This document shows positions 56,672 through 64,000 of a stretch of DNA of 64,000 nucleotides, one piece after another. Source of the DNA: Poa pratensis (taxonomy: Eukaryota; Streptophyta; Magnoliopsida; Poales; Poaceae); contig CAMZMU010000063.1 in the NCBI GenBank assembly GCA_947311845.1, forward strand, positions 62,230,735 through 62,294,734. Reading direction: 5' to 3'. Below the pieces are notes generated by a model, which saw nothing but the letters and a program-made list of their open reading frames with translations, did no database searches and had not been told where the DNA came from. The position numbers and the translations under genes were made by a program. Each line of letters begins with the position of its first letter. Position 1 is the stretch's first letter.

Positions 56672-57502
56672 ATGCTTTCCGTTACTCGTAGATGCTTTGG
56701 CCAAGTAGATGCTTGTAACTCCAAGAGAGAGTATTTATGCTAGATAGTGGGTTCATGCCTCCGGGAATCTGGGAGAGTGACAGCAACTTCTAAGGTTGCG
56801 GATGTGCTGTTGCCACTAGGGATAACCTAACAATGCTATGTCCACGGTCATATGTATTTGTTTACATTACGCACTTTACTTAATGCAATTATCCGTTTTG
56901 CAACTTAATACCAACGGGGACTCGGATGACAACCCGGCGGTGGATCATTAGTCATAGACGCTGTTGGATGACGGTCTATGTATTATGTCGTAATGCCCAA
57001 TTAAATATCATAGTAATCATCATGTCATATATATGCATTGTCATGCGCTCACTATTTGTCAATTGCCCAGCGGTAATTTGTTCACCCAACATGTTAGTTA
57101 TCTTTTATGGAGAGACACCACTAGTGAACTGTGGACCCCGGTCCATTCTTTTACACTGATTAAACAACCACAAACTGCAAACTGTTCCTTTTTCATTCTC
57201 TGCAATTTAAACTCATTTTCCACACCATACGTTTAATCCTTTGTTTTCAGCAAGCCGGTGAGATTGACAACCTCACTGTTTCGTTGGGGCAAAGTAGTTT
57301 GATTGTGTTGTGTGCAGATTCCACGTCAGCGCCGATCCCTGATGCGCCGACTATTTCGCCGTTACAACCTTCTGAAGAGTTGCTGCTCCTACTGGTTCGA
57401 TAACCTTGGTTTCTTTCTGAGGGAAAACTTGCTGCTGACTGCATCATACCTTCCTCTTGGGGTCTCCCAACGAACGTGTGATTTCACGCATCAAGCTTTT
57501 TT

Positions 57503-57592
57503 TGGCGCCGTTGCCGGGGAGTACTATCATCACCATCATCATCATCCTCGTCTCTCCCGTCAACAGCTCTTTTTTGGCGCCGTTGCCGGGGA
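57503..57592 (+). other. Duplicated primer binding sites of element A
   Basis: TGGCGCCGTTGCCGGGGA occurs at 57503-57520 and 57575-57592, separated by a CAT/ATC-rich spacer. The 3' LTR also ends with the first site and spacer (62826-62890), so LTR sequence reaches past the first site. Confidence 0.8.
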
Positions 57593-57752
57593 GACAGCAG
57601 TCTTCTGCAAGGGGAGTTTCACGCTTCCAATCTCTTTACTTTGTTTTTGTCTTGCTTAGTTTATTTTATCTTGTTTGCTTTCAATTATCAAAAACACAAA
57701 AAAATTAGTTACTTGCATTTAGTTTATTTTCAGTTTTGTTCTGTTAGTTATC

Positions 57753-57977
57753 ATGTCTAGCCCTGTTCCAGTAGTAATGTCACCTGAAGAAGAGATCTTC
57801 ACTTTCAAGCAAGGGAGTGAGGAGAGTTTTAAAGATGCTTGGTCTAGAATATTTGAGTCCTATGCTAAAACTGAACCTAAAATGACTTTAAGCCTGCTTC
57901 TTAGTAGCTTTTATTTTGGTCTTGTTCTTTGCTACAGATATGCTTTAGATGGTAGGAGGAGATTTCCTTCGTTATGA
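57753..57977 (+). pseudogene. Gag N-terminal remnant of element A
   Basis: The open frame begins MSSPVPVVMSPEEEIFTF and continues with SFKDAWSRIFESYAKTEPK, a Gag-like start differing from that of B and C, so A carries a divergent gag type. After 57977 the frame is lost. The reading frames that follow (to about 58190) are decayed. Confidence 0.65.
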
Positions 57978-58197
57978 TGGGGATCAAGCTTTTAATGCTA
58001 TAAAAAATTGATTACAATTTCTAGCCCTCCAATCACTAAAATTGATTTGGCTTTGACAAGCATAATGATAGACTTAACGCTCTTGAAACAAATATCTGGT
58101 CTAAAAGAAGGGTATAATCAGATTCGTGAACATTATGATAATGTGCCAGTAAATTTTGAACCATCGGGATGGATTCCTCAGTAAAGTTGTTATAAAT

Positions 58198-58588
58198 GGT
58201 GAAACTTCATGCTGTGTGATATTATGTCTGAATTTTGTTTAATGCCCAAGGAAATTTATGATTCCTTAAACTTTGGGAGCTTTCCAAATGCGAAATTGTA
58301 TAACTTTGGGTGATAATACTATTAAATTACCAAGGAGTAGCCGAAGGAGTATTTACAAAACTCTTAGGGATAACAATCTATTGATTATTTGTCATTGAAT
58401 GTGCAGGAAGGACAAATTACGCTTGGAAGATCTCTGTTGAAACGCTTTGGAGCAATAATAGATGTGGGCCAAGGCACTATGAATTTCGCCTCTTCACCTA
58501 TGTGTAACCAAGTATTTCCTAAAGATAAAGGTAAAGGTAGGAGCTAAGCGTAAGAATGTTGATGCTTCTTCACTTGGTAATACTTGAT
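58198..58588 (+). pseudogene. Aspartic protease remnant of element A
   Basis: Fragments in shifting frames resemble the retropepsin domain: FCLMPKEIYDSLNFG near 58232, GDNTIKLPR near 58312, and ITLGRSLLKRFGAIIDVGQG near 58415. Multiple frameshifts show inactivity. Confidence 0.65.
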
Positions 58589-61242
58589 GCATGCTTTGTG
58601 CCTAGCTAAAAGGCGTTAAAGAAAAGCGCTTATGGGAGGCAACCCATTATTTTTTTCTGCAATTTTTCTTTTATTGAGTCAAGGAGGATGTTTACTTCTG
58701 TAGCAACTCCTTTGTATCTTTATTTTCTCGCATTGTTGTGCCAAGAGTAGCCTCTAATGTTAAGACGATGCTTAATTTTGATTGCTGCGCAGAAACAGAT
58801 TTTTGCTGTTCACTGTACGAAATTCCTAAAATCACCAGATTGTTAATTAAATCTGAAAATTTTTGTGCGTAATCTTTATGAATGTCTGAAACTTTCATTA
58901 GTTCAGTTTTTCGATCTGAGCGTCGTAAGTGCCTCGAAAAAATTCGTCTTTGCGGACTGTTCTGTTTTAGACAGATTATGCCTTTTTATTTTGCATTCTC
59001 TCTTTTACTAGTGTTGAGTGAAATTCTTTTTTGGGTGGAAGAGCTTCACATAACATCAGTGGCTGTAGCTAATGTTTAAAGTAACAAATCATATTGCGTC
59101 TTTATAGAACATGTGAATTTTTGATTATGCACTAACCCTCTAATGAGATCTACTTTGAGTTTGGTGTGACGGAAGTTTTCAAGGGTCAAGAGAGAAGGAT
59201 GATATAATAGGATCAAGAAGAGTGAAGAGCTTAAGCTTGGGGAGGCTCCCATGGATCTCCCCAGCATATTTCAAGAAGACTCAAGCGTCTAAGCTTGGGG
59301 ATGCCCAAGGCATCCCCTTCTTCATCGTCAAAATTATCAGGTCATCTCTAGTGAAACTATATTTTAATTCTTTCACATCATATGTGCTTTTCTTGGAGCG
59401 TCTGTGTGCTTTTATTTTCAGTATTGCACTTTTATTTTCAATAAAGCTTGACTGGACCCTAGCATTCTTGATTGGGAGAGAGACACGCTCCGCTTTTTCA
59501 TGAGAATACTCCTATTCTTCACTTATATTTGTTGAGTATTCATATCTAGCGCTGTTCAGCTTTTAGCTCTTGTTTTCATGTATCTCTTGTCAGAGCTATT
59601 AGCTTTCTTTTGTAGAAAGTACTCTCTTGCTTCACTTATATTTGTTTGGAGAGTTGATGAAATAAATTGATTGGTGTTTGGTTGGTTCAGAAAATGTTGC
59701 ATGTGGTAATTGGTATAAGGAAAAACTTGCTTAATCTTGTAGATCACTAATGGATAACTTGATGCTTGTCAATTGTTTTGAGTTAACAAGTAGATCATGA
59801 TTAAATTGTGCATCACATGAGTTAAGCCTATTAGTGAAGAACTACCGTAAAGCTTGTTGAAAATTTGGTTTGCATCGGTGGTATCTCTAAGGTCTAGATA
59901 TTTTCTAATAACAGGGTTTGGTTAACAAGGAAGACGGTATGAAGTCTTATAACGTTTGCAATATGTTTGTCATATAAAACTTGGTGTACGGGTTGATATT
60001 CTTGTTTGCTTACATAACCTTGCTAGCCTAAACTCTGTACTGAGAGGGAATGCTTCTCGTGCATCCAAATCCTTGAGCCAAAATCCATGCCATTTGTGTC
60101 CACCATAACTACCTATATGTGGTATTTCCTTGCCACTCCAAGTAAATTTTTCATGTGCTACCTTTAAATTATTCAAAATGTTATTATTCCCTTTTTGTGT
60201 CAATGTTTACTAGCTCATGAGGAATTAGTGTGGTTATTCTTTATTCTATTTGTCGAGTGGACTTTTACACCTGGACTAGTGGCATATACATCCGCTTATC
60301 CAATAATTGCAAAAAGAGCTGGCAACGGGGTGCCCAGTCCCAATTAATTACAACTTTAACCAATTAATTCTCTTCACACTTTTGCCCTGATTCATCAGTA
60401 AGCAATGACAAACAGTGAAATACCTGAATGTGTGTAAACCAAAGAGAAAGAGGGATGATCTGCCTTGCTGGTAGAAATAACGTCCTTCATGGGAGCCGCT
60501 CTTAAAAGTCCGTTCGACAGGTAGAATACTGTTCTCACCCGCTACCATTCGTTGACAATTAACAAACACCTCTCAAAAATAGATACTCCTCCATGGTATG
60601 TGATTGATGGAAGGCACCCGAGGATTCGGTTAGCCATGGCTTGTGTTAGCAAGGTTGGGAGGAGTATCAAATATTTTATGCAATCTCTATATGCTTTCAA
60701 AAACCTAAAAGCTCTAGCACATGATTAATCCCTGCTTCCCTCTGCGAAGGGCCTTTCTTTTACTTTTATGTTGAGTCAGTTTTCCTATTCTTTCTGTCTT
60801 CCACAAGCAAACACTAGTGTCAACTTTGTTACAACATGCGTTATATGCAATGTATTGGACTTGTTATACTACTTTGTGTTGACATATCCATGAGATAAAT
60901 ATGTTGAAAGTTGAAGCAAATGCTGAAACTAAATTCTTCCTTTGGTTGATTAAATACCTTTTATTAGAAACTATTGCTTTATGAGTTAACACTTATGCAA
61001 AACTGTTTGATGCTTGTCTCGAAAGTACTATTCATGAAAACGTTTAGCTTGTGTGATTCATTGTTTACTCATTATCTATTTGGTAGCAAATTATAGACCA
61101 TTGACTTGGATCACTTCATTCATTTACATGTGCCTTGCAATATTATATGATCAAGATTATGATGTAGCATGTCACCTCAAAAATTATTTTGTTTTTATCG
61201 TTTACCTACTCGAGGACGAGTAGGAACTAAGCTTGGGGATGC
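58589..61242 (+). other. Non-coding 3' half of element A
   Basis: No gene. It contains the palindrome GGGGATGCC-CAA-GGCATCCCC at 59297-59317 and AAGCTTGGGGA motifs near 59232 and 59291. The polypurine tract adjoins 61243. It is similar throughout to the same part of B and, inverted, of C. Confidence 0.8.
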
Positions 61243-62900
61243 TGATACGTCTCAAACGTATCTATAATTTTTGATGTTCCATGCTTGTTTTATACCAATT
61301 GCTACATGTTTTGCATCTACTTTATATCACTTTTATACATTTTTTGGGACTAACCTATTAACAAGATGCCGAAGTGCCAGTTCCTGTTTTCTGCTGTTTT
61401 TGTATTCCAGAAAAGCTAGTCTGGAAATATTCTCGGAATTGGACGAAACTTCACGGGGTCCCTATTTTTCCAGACACCTGACGGACGAAGGAGCAGCAGG
61501 AGAGGCCACCAGGGGCCCCACACGCCCTAGGGCGGGCCCCCCCCTGCCGCGCCCTAGGGTGGTGTGGGCCCCTCGGGGGTCGTCAGCCGCCGCCCTTTCG
61601 CCTACTTATTCCCCCCGACGCGAAAACCCTAAGTCCTGAGCAAATATCCACGAAAAGTTCCAGAGACGCCGCCGCCGTCAACCCTAGCTCGGGAGGGTTC
61701 AGAACCTCTTCCCGGCACCCTGCCGGAGAGGGGAATCGTCACCGGAGGCTTCTACATCGCCATGCCGCCTCCGGAGTGATGCGTGAGTAGTTCATCCTTG
61801 GACTACGGGTCCATAGCAGTAGCTAGATGGTTGTCTCTCCACTTTGTGCCATCATGTTTAGATCTTGTGAGCTGCCCTACATGATCAAGATCATATTATT
61901 GTAATGCTACATGTTGTGTTTGCTGGGATCCGATGAATATTGAATATATGTCAAGTTGATTATCAATCTATCTATGTTATTTAAGATCTTGCATGCTTTC
62001 CGTTACTCGTAGATGCTTTGGCCAAGTAGATGCTTGTAACTCCAAGAGAGAGTATTTATGCTAGATAGTGGGTTCATGCTCCGTTTAACCTGGGACAGTG
62101 ACAGAAAGTTCTAAGGTTGTGGATGTGCTGTTGCCACTAGGGATAACCTAACAAGCTATGTCCACGGCATATGTTTTGTTTACATTACGCACTTTACTTA
62201 ATGCAATTATCCGTTGCTTGCAACTTAATACCAACGGGGGACTCGGATGACAACCCGGCGGTGGATTATTAGTCATAGATGCTGTTGGATAACGGTCTAT
62301 GTATTATGTCGTAATGCCCAATTAAATATCATAGTAGTCAACATGTCATATATGCATTGTCATGCGCTCACTATTTGTCAATTGCCCAGCTGTAATTTGT
62401 TCACCCAACATGTTAGTTATCTTTTATGGAGAGACACCACTAGTGAACTGTGGACCCCGGTCCATTCTTTTACACTGATTAAACAACCACAAACTGCAAA
62501 CTGTTCCTTTTTCATTCTCTGCAATTTAATACTCATTTTCCACACCATACGTTTAATCCTTTGTTTTCAGCAAGCCAGGTGAGATTGACAACCTCACTGT
62601 TTCGTTGGGGCAAAGTAGTTTGATTGTGTTGTGTGCAGATTCCACGTCAACAGTCCAGACTCCCTGCGCAGCTATTTTTCGCCGTTGACAACCTTCTGAA
62701 GAGTTGCTGCTCCTACTGGTTCGATAACCTTGGTTCTACTGAGGAAAACTTGCTGCTGACTGCATCATACCTTCCTCTTGGGGTCTCCCAACGAACGTGT
62801 GATTCACGCCATCAAGCTCTTTTTCTGGCGCCGTTGCCGGGGAAGTACTCATCATCACCATCATCATCCTGAATACTCTCCCGTCAACCAGGCGCCAGCA
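61243..62900 (+). repeat. 3' LTR of element A
   Basis: The LTR starts TGATACGTCTCAAACGTATC. The end is either CAACCA at 62890 or CCAGCA at 62900; only the latter abuts the GGGCC target duplication directly. It includes an internalised primer-like site near 62826. Confidence 0.8.
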
Positions 62901-64000
62901 GGGCCCAAGATTTGGCACAGTGGAGAACAATGGCATTGCAAACAAACATAGCCTGTGGCTTGTTGGGTGTGGTGTATAGGCTCACCCCTAGAAAATTAGG
63001 TGTCGAAACTAGGGTTTCTGGGGGAAACATGAAAATTGGGCATCAAATAATCAAACCATGGTTGAATGGGCCAAAATTTGGCACAATGGAGCACAATGGC
63101 ATTGCAAACAAACATAGCCCTGGTTTGAGTATTGGGTGTGTGTATAGGTTCACCCCCAGGAAAGTTAGGTGTCGAAACTGGGTTTCTGGGGGAAACATGC
63201 CAAACTGGCATCAAATGATCAAACCATGTTTGGAATGGGCCAAGATTTGGCATAGTAGAGCAACATGGCATTGCAAACAAACATAGCCTGGGTTTGGGGT
63301 GTCGGGTGTGTGGTATAGAGTCACCCCAGGAAAGTTAGGTGTCGAAACTAGGGTTTCTGGGTTGAAACATGCCATAACTTGGCACCAAATGATCAAACCA
63401 TGTTGGAATGGGCCAAGATTAGAGCACAATGGCATTGCAAACAACCATAGCCCTGGGTTTGGGTGATGAGTGTGTGTAGAGGGTCACCCCTAGGAAGTTA
63501 GGTGTCAAAACTAGGGTTTCTGTGAAACAGGGCCAAAACTTGGGCACCAAATGAATCAAACCCAATGCATTGCAAACAACATAGCCCTGTGTTTGGGGCA
63601 ATTGGGTGTGTGGTATAGGGTCACCCCATGAAAGTTAGGTGTCGAAACTAGGGTTCTGTGAAACATGCCAAAACTTGGGCACCAAATGATCAAACCAGGT
63701 TGGAATGGGCCAATATTTGGCACAACGGAGCACAATTGGCATTGCAAACAAACATAGACCCTGGGTTTGGAGTGTGTGGTATAATGGTCACGCCTAGGAA
63801 AATTAGGTGTCGAAACTAGGTTTCTGGGCGAAACGGGCCACACTTGGGCACCAAATGATCAAACCATATTGGAATGGTCCAAGATTTGGCACAGTGGACA
63901 CAATGGCTTTGCAAACAAGCATAGCCCTGGGTTTGGGGTGTTCGGTGTGTGGTAAAGGGTCACCCCAGGAAAGTTAGGTGTCAAAACTAGAATTTCTGGG
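62901..64000 (+). repeat. Tandem satellite, period about 168 bp
   Basis: The landmark GCATTGCAAACAA (or GCTTTGCAAACAA) recurs at 62933, 63099, 63268, 63432, 63567, 63739 and 63906, giving spacings of 166, 169, 164, 135, 172 and 167. Each unit also has TTAGGTGTCGAAACTAGG and GGGCACCAAATGATCAAACC. The array runs off the right end of the window. No gene is present; open frames on the minus strand (60-95 codons) simply reflect repeat units. Confidence 0.93.

Larger units (their letters stand above)
47894..62900 (+). mobile_element. Athila-like non-autonomous LTR retrotransposon A (contains element B)
   Basis: GGGCC flanks it at 47889-47893 and 62901-62905, within a satellite unit. Its 5' LTR is split by B: 47894-48660 plus 56677 to about 57565. 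The internal region runs to 61242 and the 3' LTR from 61243 to about 62890-62900. Without B the element is about 7.0 kb. It carries decayed gag and protease remnants and no reverse transcriptase or integrase. A polypurine tract (AACTAAGCTTGGGGATGC) precedes 61243. Two tRNA-Asp primer-like sites occur, at 57503-57520 and 57575-57592. The first also appears inside the 3' LTR near 62826, so the second is the likely working site. Confidence 0.88.

Noticed and set aside
57503..57592. Possible tRNA-Asp genes
   Set aside because: Only the 18 bases complementary to the tRNA 3' end are present; these are primer binding sites.
62996..63843. Series of 60-95-codon minus-strand frames in the satellite
   Set aside because: They repeat with the satellite unit and change frame between units.

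Overview
This window looks like intergenic chromosome from a large-genome grass, probably subfamily Pooideae (Poeae or Triticeae). That assignment is inference from the repeat types, the GC-rich third codon positions of the one clear host gene and the LTR families; no species is claimed. Nearly everything is transposable-element DNA, heavily nested. One host gene is nearly complete and a few host-gene scraps remain.

Layout: 1-829 is the 3' end of an LTR retrotransposon (D) inserted in the 3' LTR of a minus-strand Athila-like Ty3/gypsy element (C, 830-8462). From 8.5 to 12 kb there are decayed LINE fragments and a SINE (9092-9246) with perfect target-site duplications. A Helitron candidate on the minus strand occupies 12480-13782. 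A short-LTR copia-type element (T1, 13993-16888) has a well-defined Helitron (14013-15368) inside its 5' LTR, and that Helitron carries a fragment of a GH17 glucanase gene. A non-autonomous CACTA transposon (17756-19235), built of palindromic modules and carrying a 5S-rRNA-like segment, sits in a GC-rich repeat next to a truncated membrane-protein gene (19495-19715). At 20.0-27.8 kb are three LINE copies. The plus-strand one is split by a complete Mutator-like element (21926-25886) with an open 944-codon transposase, about 107-bp terminal inverted repeats and a 10-bp target duplication.

From 27.9 to 31.4 kb there is a GC-rich poly(A)-tailed retroposon and then the host gene, a lung-seven-transmembrane / GOST-type membrane protein on the minus strand (29848-31413). 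It has two exons, a MITE in its intron and one apparent single-base deletion. From 31.4 to 47.3 kb there are more LINE tails, a second copia-type short element (T2, 33186-34862), a second CACTA element (35334-36883), a 5.8-kb LINE (39152-44929) inserted at the start of another LINE tail, a second SINE and a CACTA end.

From 47.8 kb to the end, a satellite with a period of about 168 bp (47840-47893 and 62901-64000) is split by element A (47894-62900), whose 5' LTR is in turn split by element B (48661-56671). A, B and C belong to one family that encodes only Gag and an aspartic protease, has a tRNA-Asp primer site and shows no reverse transcriptase or integrase. These elements would need a partner element's enzymes to move. 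Most differences between the two LTRs of B, and the breaks in its gag frame and in the host gene, are single-base indels. These may be residual assembly errors rather than real mutations.
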